NCBI GenBank assembly: GCA_949529985.1
Contig: CATIRS010000032.1
Location: 62,001-126,000, forward strand
Direction: 5' to 3'
DNA: 64,000 nt
DNA from: Owenweeksia sp. TMED14
GTDB taxonomy: Bacteria; Bacteroidota; Bacteroidia; Flavobacteriales; Schleiferiaceae
Each line of letters opens with the position of its first letter. Positions within the stretch are counted from its first letter, which is position 1. The notes beneath the pieces are model-generated. The model made no database searches. It was not told where the DNA came from and saw nothing but the letters and a program-made list of their open reading frames with translations. Both the position numbers and the translations under genes were made by a program. This document shows positions 26,790 through 35,426 of the stretch, piece by piece.

Positions 26790-27734
26790 TTACTTTATGT
26801 AAGAATCGTAAAACGACTTTCCCCATTCATCTTTCTCTATTTCAGACCACAAAAATGGAAAAAATATACGCTTTTGAAATTTTGGAGGTAAATATTTTTG
26901 CCAATTAGTGCCGCCAGTAGCTCTTACATCAGCAGATTGTTTAGTCAAGTATCTGACCGCAGATCGGTAATGCTGCAAAGGCCATAAGACATTAACATGC
27001 TGGTCTAATTCACGCAAACTTTTTCTAAGCTCATCACTAAGAAGACCTTCATTAAAAAGTTTTTTTGCTTGATCGGATATCGTAGATCCTTTATTTTCTG
27101 TAGCCTGAAGTTGAAATTCATTCCCGTATTTATTTTCAAACTGAAGAAGTGTCAATGTCTTTTGACCCCCGTCTTCAAGAGTTGCGCCTCGTTTCCAATA
27201 GATCTCTTTTAATAGAATTGAAATATCTTGTTCGTCAGCAAAATCAGACCTTTTATCAATATGGACAAGATCATTAAGTCTGGCAATAGCTAATTCTATC
27301 ATTCTGTATTGTGCAGATTGAAATCCAGACGCAGGAATTAAAGCCATTCTAAACTTTAAAAACTGTTTTCTTTCCATCCCTTCAACCATAACTCCAAAAC
27401 TTTGCTCCAAAGTTTCGAAATATCTATTACACCTGGAAATAGATTCTGTTAACAGTTCAATTTTATTAGTCGGATTCCTTACCCTAGGCTGAAGCTCATG
27501 TAAACACAATTTAAAGTACAATTCTGTAATCTGATGATACACAATAAAGATTGATTCATCAGGATGTGAAGTCCTTGGCTGCTGAAGACTTAATAAACTA
27601 TCCAATCGGATATACTCCCAATAGGTTATGTAATCAGCCTCTATTAATCCATCAAGGAAATCTAGTAGCTCTTGACCTGAAGTCGCATATTTTAATCTTA
27701 ATGCTTCAATTCTAGTAGAAAGTTCTTGATCCAT
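26790..27734 (-). CDS. kynA: Tryptophan 2,3-dioxygenase
   Basis: Heme enzyme opening the indole ring of L-tryptophan to N-formylkynurenine, the first step of the kynurenine pathway. It has 314 aa. The signature region ITYWEYIRLDSLLSLQQPRTSHPDE followed by FIVYHQITELYFKLCLHEL is close to the family consensus; the His in YHQ is in the substrate pocket. A C-terminal QHYRSAVRYL and the GTGG-like ATGGTNW segment are also typical. No other kynurenine genes are adjacent, so it stands alone as catabolic or de novo NAD machinery. Confidence 0.95.
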   Translation of the reverse strand: MDQELSTRIEALRLKYATSGQELLDFLDGLIEADYITYWEYIRLDSLLSLQQPRTSHPDESIFIVYHQITELYFKLCLHELQPRVRNPTNKIELLTESISRCNRYFETLEQSFGVMVEGMERKQFLKFRMALIPASGFQSAQYRMIELAIARLNDLVHIDKRSDFADEQDISILLKEIYWKRGATLEDGGQKTLTLLQFENKYGNEFQLQATENKGSTISDQAKKLFNEGLLSDELRKSLRELDQHVNVLWPLQHYRSAVRYLTKQSADVRATGGTNWQKYLPPKFQKRIFFPFLWSEIEKDEWGKSFYDSYIK

Positions 27735-27779
27735 GGGCGCAATTTAAGACTAAGTCATTCCTTAGTAAAACAAATGATT

Positions 27780-28850
27780 TTAAGGTTTAGCAATTGGTAT
27801 AGAAAAAGCTGTGCCATTCCCTAGAGATGACGTCACCTTAATAATTTGTCCATGGGCTTCCAAAATATGCTTAGCAATGGCAAGACCTAATCCAGTTCCA
27901 CCCACCCTATTAGCTCTTGTTCTACTTCGGTCAACTCTATAAAAGCGTTCAAATATTCTTTGAATATCTTCTTTAGAAATACCGATACCATTATCCTCAA
28001 TAACAACTGAAATTAAATTATCTATCTCTTGGATTGAAAACTTGATGAATGACTCCTTATTCTCTGATTTCGAATATTTAATACAATTGCTAATCAGGTT
28101 AAGAAAAACCTGTTCCATTCTTTCTAAATCGGCAAAAACTGTGAAAGTATAGGTGGTGTCATAGTCTCGAATAATTTTAATATTGGACTGCTCTATTCTC
28201 TCAGACATTTGCTCTAATGCATCATCTATCTGGTTCGAGAGATTATAAGTTTCTTTATTTAAGACGAGCTGATTTGACTCTAGGTGAGCTAAAACATCCA
28301 TGTCTCTTAACAGGCGAATCATTCTTTCAACATTTCTATTCGCTTTTTTTAAATATTTCCGATTAGTTTTTTCCTCGTCAACACCATCAATAAGAGTTAA
28401 TAAGTAACTTTGAATATTAAATACTGGCGTCTTTAGCTCATGAGAAAGATTCGCAATAAACTCTCTTCTGACATCATCTCTTGTCTGCAAATTTACCAGC
28501 TCTGTCGTCTTACTTTGAGCCCACGTTTTTACTTCCATTTCGACTTTACCGATAAACTCGGCGTCATTAAGTAATCCTTTTTGATGTTTTTCAGGATTAC
28601 TAATCATTTTATAAATTTTTAGTATTCTCGAAAAAAGAAACTGACGAACAAGTGCTTCTACCAAAAATGCAATTGCAGTAGAAGCAAAAACGCTTAAAAG
28701 AGATATTTCAAGAAGAGGAAGACCCCCTTTTTCAAAAAACAAATTAGAAGAAGAGGGCGTTATAAACAAAATAGCTAGAAGGCTAAACCACACAATAGGG
28801 CCAATTAAAACAGCTACTAAAAATGCAATCCGTTCTGGACGGTCTAACAT
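27780..28850 (-). CDS. Two-component sensor histidine kinase, PhoR-like
   Basis: Inner-membrane sensor kinase of 356 aa. Two helices lie at about residues 8-30 and 45-68 with only a short extracytoplasmic loop. The phosphoacceptor is His137 in FIANLSHELKTP. The ATPase boxes are NLISNCIKYS, DNGIGI and GTGLGLAIAKH. The short sensor region and pairing with a PhoB-like regulator resemble Bacteroidota PhoR/ResE-type kinases. It starts 3 bases after the regulator gene. No signal can be assigned from sequence. Confidence 0.87.
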   Translation of the reverse strand: MLDRPERIAFLVAVLIGPIVWFSLLAILFITPSSSNLFFEKGGLPLLEISLLSVFASTAIAFLVEALVRQFLFSRILKIYKMISNPEKHQKGLLNDAEFIGKVEMEVKTWAQSKTTELVNLQTRDDVRREFIANLSHELKTPVFNIQSYLLTLIDGVDEEKTNRKYLKKANRNVERMIRLLRDMDVLAHLESNQLVLNKETYNLSNQIDDALEQMSERIEQSNIKIIRDYDTTYTFTVFADLERMEQVFLNLISNCIKYSKSENKESFIKFSIQEIDNLISVVIEDNGIGISKEDIQRIFERFYRVDRSRTRANRVGGTGLGLAIAKHILEAHGQIIKVTSSLGNGTAFSIPIAKP

Positions 28851-28853
28851 GAC

Positions 28854-29534
28854 CTATACTTCAAATTTATAACCGACACCCTTAATCGTTTTAATTCGAT
28901 CATCACCTATTTTTTCGCGAATCTTGCGAATATGTACATCAATAGTTCTACCGCCAACAATAACTTCTGTTCCCCAAACTTTATCCATTATTGAGTCCCT
29001 TGAAAAAACTTTACCGGGTTTGCTCGCTAGCAGGTGCAAAAGCTCAAACTCTTTTCTCGGCATTTCAAGAACCACTTCTCCTCTTGAGACTTGATATTTT
29101 TCAATATCAATTTTTAGATCACCGTGCTCAAGGGCTTGAATACCATTATCCTGAGATTTTAAATTTCTTCTAAGAAGAGCTTTGATCCTACTTATTAAAA
29201 CTTTAGGACGAATTGGCTTAGTGATATAATCATCCCCACCTGCATCAAAGCCAGCTACTTGAGAATAGTCTTCACCTCTTGCGCTCAAAAAAGCCACTAA
29301 CGTGTCTTTTACTTCAGAGTTTGCTCGAATCGCTTCGCAAGCCTCTATCCCATCCATGCCTGGCATCATAACATCCATGAGTACTATGTCAGGCTTATAC
29401 TTGATGCAAAGATCAACACCTTGAGCTCCATCTTTTGCTAGTTCTACATTATACCCTTCCTTAGAAAGATTAAAACTTATGATCTCCCTGATATCTGGAT
29501 CATCATCAACTAAAAGAATTGTTGTCTTCTTCAT
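28854..29534 (-). CDS. OmpR/PhoB-family response regulator
   Basis: Two-domain DNA-binding regulator, 226 aa. The receiver domain has the acidic pocket VDDDPD and the phosphorylation site Asp54 in LMDVMMPGMDG, with a conserved Lys in DYITKPIRP. The C-terminal winged-helix domain ends in TIDVHIRKIREKIGDDRIKTIKGVGYKFEV, which is close to PhoB/RegX-type regulators. ATG at 29534 is used because the longer frame starts with TTG. It forms an operon with the adjacent kinase gene. It is divergent from the accessory T9SS operon, sharing a 239-base region, so control of that operon is plausible but unproven. Confidence 0.9.
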   Translation of the reverse strand: MKKTTILLVDDDPDIREIISFNLSKEGYNVELAKDGAQGVDLCIKYKPDIVLMDVMMPGMDGIEACEAIRANSEVKDTLVAFLSARGEDYSQVAGFDAGGDDYITKPIRPKVLISRIKALLRRNLKSQDNGIQALEHGDLKIDIEKYQVSRGEVVLEMPRKEFELLHLLASKPGKVFSRDSIMDKVWGTEVIVGGRTIDVHIRKIREKIGDDRIKTIKGVGYKFEV

Positions 29535-29699
29535 CAAAATAAATTTGCGTTAAAGCTCTGTTGGGTATTATCGTAACCGACTTAAACGAAGTTACATCTC
29601 TATTACACAATTTCGCAATGCTAAAAAATCAAGTGTCAAATGTCTTTATGATAAGATTCAAATCTTTATATTTTCAGCGTTTTAATGTTTTAAACTCTT

Positions 29700-29728
29700 A
29701 ATTTAAGAATATGATCATTTCTTAAATT
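29700..29728. promoter_or_regulatory. Near-perfect palindrome upstream of the accessory operon (candidate operator)
   Basis: Ten-base arms AATTTAAGAA and TTCTTAAATT flank TATGATCAT, whose last eight bases are themselves palindromic. It lies 45 bases before the ATG of the EEP enzyme gene, in the 239-base divergent region shared with the response regulator gene. A TAACTTCG (one mismatch from TAnnTTTG) follows at 29758-29765. Apart from these, I see nothing recognisable in this region. Confidence 0.4.
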
Positions 29729-29773
29729 ATATAAGCACATTAGAGACAAAGGTTCTGTAACTTCGTCAATGAA

Positions 29774-31069
29774 ATGAGTAGTGTGAAATCAGCATTTTTT
29801 ATTTTTATAATGGCGTGTACATTGAGCTCTTACGGACAAGATCCTATAAGACTCAAAGTGATGGCATATAATATTTTAAACTACCGAAACTTCCCCTCAT
29901 ATTGTCCATCTTCGAGCAATAACCCTATTTTAAAAGAGGGCTATTTAAATGAAATAGTAAATTATGTAAATCCTCACCTTCTAGTCTGTAATGAAATAAA
30001 TGGTTACAACTCCGCTGCTCATAATAGAATACTGACTCACGCCCTCAATATAAACGGAGAAAATCGTTGGGAAAAGACTGACTTGTTTTCAAATGGCTCT
30101 TCTCTAGTCAACGGTATTTATTTTGATCAAACATTTTTAGGTTTAAAAAGTCAAGGGAACATCTCAAAAGACGTGAATAATCAAAGTCTTGTCAGGTCGA
30201 TCGATATATGTAAGTTTTATTACAGAGACTCTTTGCTAGCAATTGACCCCGATACTATATTTTTTACCGTTTTTTCTGGACATTTAAAGGCTGGGTCTTC
30301 AACCTCTGACATAAGTGATAGAGATAAAGCAACAGAGGCAATAATGTATTACATAAATTCCCATGCTATCGGAGATAATTACTTCTTAGCAGGGGATTTA
30401 AATATGAAGAAGAGTCAAGAACCTGGTTTTCAGAACCTACTAAACCATCCTGTTTCGAGTATCAGATTTTATGATCCCGAAAACCAGCCTGGAAATTGGA
30501 ATAATAATTATGCCTTCAGAAATCTTCATAGCCAATCCACCAGAAATGGAGCAACAAATAATAGTTGTTTTGCTGGTGGTGGATTAGATGACCGATTCGA
30601 CCACTGGCTTTTTAACGATGATGTTGTTTCTGGACTATCGGGGATTGGCTATGTCTCAGGGTCATTAACTTCAGTAGGAAATGATGGTCTCCACTTTAAT
30701 AATTCTATTAATTCTCCAACCAATAATTCTGTCCCCAGCAATATTTTAACTGCTCTTTACGAGCTATCCGATCATCTGCCAGTAACGATAGAACTAGATA
30801 TAGAGAGACTACAAATAGGTAAGAAAGAGTATTCCGGTATTCCAATAATTACTTGGACAGACCATAATGGAGTTTCATGGGTAGATGTCAGCCAGTCTGC
30901 AATTGGAGGAAAATGGTTTTGTACTGACATGTTAGGTCGATTAGTTAGCAAAGGGCAAATCACTCAATCACGTTTTGATTTACCATTAGAGTATTCAAAA
31001 TCCAGATTACTTTTATTAAAAATAGAAAATAAAAAAGGTCAAACACGAACCGTTCGACTAGCATTATGA
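29774..31069 (+). CDS. Secreted endonuclease/exonuclease/phosphatase (EEP) family enzyme
   Basis: Exported hydrolase, 431 aa, with a signal peptide ending SSYGQ. The EEP/DNase I fold residues are all readable: Asn33 in AYNILNY, Glu74 in CNEINGY, His170 in FSGHLKAG, Asp208 and Asn210 in AGDLNMKK, and Asp333-His334 in LSDHLPV. This supports an active phosphodiesterase, either a nuclease or a sugar/lipid phosphatase; the substrate is not decidable from sequence. A C-terminal region of about 75 residues (from YSGIPIITW) resembles a degenerate T9SS sorting domain, lacking the usual YPNP. It is the first gene of the accessory operon and overlaps the next gene by four bases. Confidence 0.85.
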   Translation: MSSVKSAFFIFIMACTLSSYGQDPIRLKVMAYNILNYRNFPSYCPSSSNNPILKEGYLNEIVNYVNPHLLVCNEINGYNSAAHNRILTHALNINGENRWEKTDLFSNGSSLVNGIYFDQTFLGLKSQGNISKDVNNQSLVRSIDICKFYYRDSLLAIDPDTIFFTVFSGHLKAGSSTSDISDRDKATEAIMYYINSHAIGDNYFLAGDLNMKKSQEPGFQNLLNHPVSSIRFYDPENQPGNWNNNYAFRNLHSQSTRNGATNNSCFAGGGLDDRFDHWLFNDDVVSGLSGIGYVSGSLTSVGNDGLHFNNSINSPTNNSVPSNILTALYELSDHLPVTIELDIERLQIGKKEYSGIPIITWTDHNGVSWVDVSQSAIGGKWFCTDMLGRLVSKGQITQSRFDLPLEYSKSRLLLLKIENKKGQTRTVRLAL

Positions 31070-33189
31070 GGCGGATATATTCCATAATTGGGATTTTTTC
31101 ATTCATAGCAATGAATGGACAAAGCTTTGTGGAAAATATAACTACCGCTAGTAACGTTAGAATGACGGTAACAAATGTTGGGACATTTGGAAATGCTTTT
31201 CGAGGATATAAGGATGGGAGTGGACAGCCAAGTGGCGAATACCCTGCCGGTTCGGGAACTGAACATCTATTCGAAAGTGGCATTTGGATAGGAGGAATAG
31301 ATGGGAGTGGAACAATACGAGTTAGTACGAGTGCCTATGATGCTCCGCAAGGCTATGCCCCCGGTCGCGGAGGATTTGAGTTTACCAATTCAAGTGGTGG
31401 AATGGAGGTTATTTCATCTTTAACAGATAACCCTAATTACCGATCTCACGCGATTTCTCACCAAGATTTTATTTCAAATTTCTCTGATGAAAACTTATTA
31501 ATCCCAGGAACATCAATTCCTATTTCAGGACATACAAACCCAATGGGATTAGGTGTAAATCTGTCCTCGTATAATTGGAATTATCGTTTTAGTGATTTTT
31601 TTGTGATTGCCAATATTGAGATCACAAATACGGGTGACGACACGTATAATGATTTGCACATCGGACTATGGGCCAATACGGTTGTAAGAAATATTAATTC
31701 CACTCCTGCTGGGTCAGGAGGATCTGTATTTTATAACCAAGGTGGAAATGGCTATTTAGATAGTTTAAATATGGCCTATTGTTTCGATGCGACTGGAGAC
31801 GTTGGAATGACTGACTCTTACATTGGTCAAAAGTTCTTAGGAGCAGAAGATAAATACGGATTTCATCACCCAGATATTGAGAGCGAGTTTAAAGATCACT
31901 ACAATGCATGGGTTTTTAATAATTCTGGACAAGCTCTTTTCTTCTTCCCGACCTCTGATCAACAGAGATACACAAAACTTACCAATGGGCTGAATAAAAA
32001 CCCATGTTGGATCGACCCACAAAGTGCTGATTGCCAAAATGGTGTTGGAATGGATATTCAAGGGTTACTAAATTCTAGTGGTAACCGATCTGACCTAGTG
32101 AGTGTTGGCCCTTTTGATGACTTTAAGCCTGGAGACAAAATCAACCTTGCTTTTGCGTTTATAATGGGTGAGAAAAGTGAAGATGGAAATCCTAATTCTT
32201 TAAATACTGCAAATCAAAAAGAAAGATTTATTGCAAATGCTGAATGGGCTCAAGTCGCTTATAATGGTGAAGACATAAATTTTAATGGGATCCTTGATGA
32301 TGGAGAGGATCAAGATGGAAATGGAAGTATAACTCGATTTATTCTTCCTAGCCCGCCAGATGCTCCAAGATTCAAAGCAATACCTGGGGACCATAAAATT
32401 GATTTGTACTGGTCTAAGAATGCAGAAAAAAGTATTGATCCTATAACTCAAAAACTTGACTTTGAAGGATACCGTATTTATTTAAGTAAACTTGGGTTCG
32501 ATGTAACCAGAACTCAGAATCTATCCGCTGATTTTATTCGAGCAGCAGAATATGACCTGAGAGGAAATGGACTTTTTTATGAAACAGGAATGGAAGAGAT
32601 ACTGCTAGATTCGCCTATTTATTTTTCTGGCGATACTATTGCTTATTATTATCATTATGAAATTGAGAACTTACCAAATGGCTGGCAGCATGCCATTGCC
32701 GTCACCGCATTTGATGAAGGTAATGAAGCAACTAAACTTGAATCTTTAGAATCAAGTTTTCTTGCAAATGATATTCGTGCATTTACTGGAACACCTCCGT
32801 CTATTTCAATGCAAACCTACCCTCCCTATGTTTATCCAAATCCATACTTTGCTGGAGCAGCGTGGGAAGGTCAATCTAATTTTCAAGAAGAAAGTAGAAA
32901 AATAATTTTTGCAAACCTACCTGCACATTGTCAAATTACTATCACATCTCCAGCAGGTGACATTTTAGATCAGTTTAACCATGACCAAGACTACGTTGGA
33001 ACTGATATTAGATGGTTTCAAAGTTTTGCAGGAGAATCACCTGATGGCATAAAATTTTCAGGTGGCGAACATGCTTGGGATCTACTCACAAATCAAAGCC
33101 AAATCCTCTCAAGAGGTATATATTTATTCTCTATTTACAACCTTGACTCTGGTGAACTATTTACAGGTCAATTCACAGTATTAAAATAA
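31066..33189 (+). CDS. Large secreted protein with T9SS/FlgD-like C-terminal region
   Basis: Exported surface-type protein, 707 aa, signal peptide ending MNGQS. I do not recognise a named family for the first 440 residues. A calcium-loop-like Asp/Asn stretch (DINFNGILDDGEDQDGNG) lies near residues 405-425, followed by a fibronectin-III-like domain (APRFKAIPGDHKIDLYWSK). The C-terminus contains VYPNPYF, ISRGIYLF-like strands and a final FTVLK, matching T9SS type-A or FlgD-Ig-like sorting regions. It overlaps the EEP gene by ATGA, so the two are probably made together. It is probably exported through the outer membrane by T9SS. Confidence 0.75.
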   Translation: MRRIYSIIGIFSFIAMNGQSFVENITTASNVRMTVTNVGTFGNAFRGYKDGSGQPSGEYPAGSGTEHLFESGIWIGGIDGSGTIRVSTSAYDAPQGYAPGRGGFEFTNSSGGMEVISSLTDNPNYRSHAISHQDFISNFSDENLLIPGTSIPISGHTNPMGLGVNLSSYNWNYRFSDFFVIANIEITNTGDDTYNDLHIGLWANTVVRNINSTPAGSGGSVFYNQGGNGYLDSLNMAYCFDATGDVGMTDSYIGQKFLGAEDKYGFHHPDIESEFKDHYNAWVFNNSGQALFFFPTSDQQRYTKLTNGLNKNPCWIDPQSADCQNGVGMDIQGLLNSSGNRSDLVSVGPFDDFKPGDKINLAFAFIMGEKSEDGNPNSLNTANQKERFIANAEWAQVAYNGEDINFNGILDDGEDQDGNGSITRFILPSPPDAPRFKAIPGDHKIDLYWSKNAEKSIDPITQKLDFEGYRIYLSKLGFDVTRTQNLSADFIRAAEYDLRGNGLFYETGMEEILLDSPIYFSGDTIAYYYHYEIENLPNGWQHAIAVTAFDEGNEATKLESLESSFLANDIRAFTGTPPSISMQTYPPYVYPNPYFAGAAWEGQSNFQEESRKIIFANLPAHCQITITSPAGDILDQFNHDQDYVGTDIRWFQSFAGESPDGIKFSGGEHAWDLLTNQSQILSRGIYLFSIYNLDSGELFTGQFTVLK

Positions 33190-33194
33190 ACCTT

Positions 33195-35417
33195 ATGAAA
33201 AATCTCTTTTTAATAATTTGTTTTGCTTGTATTTCGATAGCATCGAAAAGTCAAACTATTTCTTATACCAGTATAACAGACCTTCAATATGTTAGTTCAA
33301 CAGATCTTGCGAACTGTAATGATACTTCCAGTTATTATGGAGACACCGTAATGACTTATGGAATCGTTGTAGTCCCAGGAGATGTTTCAGAAGTTGCTTC
33401 AGGCTCAGTTCAAGGGGGACACCGCCCTTTTGTTTTTATTGTTGACACAGTTGCGCAGGGTTTGCCCGGGGCATTTAGAGGAATAGAAATAATGGGTGCA
33501 TATAATAACAACCAAGGACAATTACTTCCTCTTTCAAATATTGAATATTTACTACCTGGAGATTTAATTCAATTTACTGGTCGCTTAAGTGACTATAATA
33601 ACGGAACTCAAATTGAAGCAATAAATGGGAATAGTCTTCAAGTAATAGGAACTCGACCAATCCCAACGCCTGCTCAAATAAGTATCGGCGAATTAAATGA
33701 TGCTCTCAGGGTAAACATCTTAACTTCAGGAGAAAAATGGGAAAATAGTTTTGTTGAGTTTAATAACGTTACTGTGACTGAAGTTATTCCGTTTGGCGGA
33801 AATAGGATTAGCTTCAATTGTGTGGATGGAAGTGGAAATAAAATAAATGTATCCGATAGATTTCTTGCTCAAAAAACCCCTTCATGGCAAACGGTAAATC
33901 CTTATTCCCCGCAGTCGACCGGTTCATTTCTGACTCCTGTTCCCGGCACTTTTTATTCCAGCCTGAAGGGAATGGTGCGCCATGACGGCAATGGATGCCT
34001 CATGAATTCAGGATCTAGAGGCTATGAATTAAACCCTTTTGATTCAAGTCACTATCAGATCGCTTATGCACCTCCTTATATTTCAAATTTTGAAAGAGAC
34101 CCTATGGTGCCCACACCAAATCAGTCAGTTGAATTAATATGCTCGATAACCGACTTTGATGGTACTGTAGATTCTGTTTTTATATATTTTTCTTCTGACA
34201 CAAGCCTTAATTCAAGTCAGTTTGGGAAATTATCCATGACCTTATCTGCAGGAAGTACTGATGAGTACGAAGTCATAATTCCAAACTTTGCGAATGGAAC
34301 ATTTGTTAGATATTTTATTAAAGCAATTGATAACGAATCCAATGCCTCATTTTACCCTACCACGCCTGTTGGTCAATTAGAACCAAATGTAGATTACTAT
34401 ACTGTTCGCCAAAATGGGCTTCTGGTCAAAGATTTACAATATTCATTGGCCAATAACGGAAATTCCCCTTACACAGGGTTAAATATTTCAGTAAAAGGAA
34501 TCGTTACAGCCTCCACTAAGCAACATGATTTAGGGTTTTTATATATCCAAGATTCAGGAGGGGGACCTTGGAGTGGGATTTGGTGCGTTGGGTCAGGCAT
34601 AACACAATTTTTCAGAAATGAAGAGGTACAAGTCTCTGGAACAGTTGAAGAATACTATGGCATGACCCGATTAAACGTTTCTTCAATAAATAAAACAGGG
34701 CAGCTTCAACAACCAATAGCAACTATTATAAACCCCAGTGATAGCCTAAGTAAGTATGGATATGCATGGGAGAAACATGAAGGTTGTTTGGTTCGTTTGA
34801 AAGACCCGAACTCTCAAGATCTTCTTATAAGTCAGACTAATTTAGGGTTTGGAGATTATGCTGTCTCTAACTCTATAGGTGCTGGATATTGGAACCGTTC
34901 TATTGTATCCTCAGGAAGACAGTCTGCCACGTCTTTCAGTTCATTATTCGTCCAATTAGTCGCTGACCTTAGATATGATACGATTGATGGCCAAATGGAA
35001 GTGTCACCTATTGCAGTCAGCGATACAATGAAAATGAATGCATTAGATGGAATATTATTTTATGCTTTTAGCAATTATCGTGTTCTTCCAAGAAACAATG
35101 ACGATTTCATTGGAATAAACACCATTTTAGATTCTACTAATTTGCCTGCTTCCAGTATTGGAATAATTGCTGAAACATGGAAACCAGACATTATTTTTCT
35201 TGCCTATCCTAATCCAGCTCAAAATGAATTAACACTTGAAGGACCTAAAAATAGTAAATGGAAAATCCTAGATATGATGGGAAGACCATTACTTTCAGGG
35301 GTTATAGAAAATGAAAAAGAGCAAGTTTCGGTTGGATGGTTATCTAATGGAACATATTTATTGCATTTAGTACACAAAACAGAATCAAGGGTATATAAAA
35401 TCATATTATCGCGATAA
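33195..35417 (+). CDS. T9SS cargo protein with OB-fold (YhcR-like) domains
   Basis: Exported protein, 740 aa, signal peptide ending SKSQ. Two regions resemble the OB-fold domains of extracellular nucleases. The first is about residues 45-150 (MTYGIVVVPGDV, LPGDLIQFTGRLSDY). The second is about 415-500 (SVKGIVTAS, LGFLYIQDSGGG, EEVQVSGTVEEYYGMTRL). Between them is an Ig-like domain (ITDFDGTVDSVFIYFSSD). The C-terminus is a clear T9SS type-A sorting domain starting at AYPNPAQNELTL and ending VYKIILSR. No catalytic domain is visible, so a binding role is likely. It starts 5 bases after the previous gene. Confidence 0.8.
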   Translation: MKNLFLIICFACISIASKSQTISYTSITDLQYVSSTDLANCNDTSSYYGDTVMTYGIVVVPGDVSEVASGSVQGGHRPFVFIVDTVAQGLPGAFRGIEIMGAYNNNQGQLLPLSNIEYLLPGDLIQFTGRLSDYNNGTQIEAINGNSLQVIGTRPIPTPAQISIGELNDALRVNILTSGEKWENSFVEFNNVTVTEVIPFGGNRISFNCVDGSGNKINVSDRFLAQKTPSWQTVNPYSPQSTGSFLTPVPGTFYSSLKGMVRHDGNGCLMNSGSRGYELNPFDSSHYQIAYAPPYISNFERDPMVPTPNQSVELICSITDFDGTVDSVFIYFSSDTSLNSSQFGKLSMTLSAGSTDEYEVIIPNFANGTFVRYFIKAIDNESNASFYPTTPVGQLEPNVDYYTVRQNGLLVKDLQYSLANNGNSPYTGLNISVKGIVTASTKQHDLGFLYIQDSGGGPWSGIWCVGSGITQFFRNEEVQVSGTVEEYYGMTRLNVSSINKTGQLQQPIATIINPSDSLSKYGYAWEKHEGCLVRLKDPNSQDLLISQTNLGFGDYAVSNSIGAGYWNRSIVSSGRQSATSFSSLFVQLVADLRYDTIDGQMEVSPIAVSDTMKMNALDGILFYAFSNYRVLPRNNDDFIGINTILDSTNLPASSIGIIAETWKPDIIFLAYPNPAQNELTLEGPKNSKWKILDMMGRPLLSGVIENEKEQVSVGWLSNGTYLLHLVHKTESRVYKIILSR

Positions 35418-35426
35418 ATTACTAAA

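Noticed and set aside
29632-29652. TGTCAAATGTC direct-repeat-like sequence resembling a Pho box.
   Set aside because: The half-sites match the Pho box poorly and the 11-bp periodicity is not right. It is too weak to call in AT-rich sequence.
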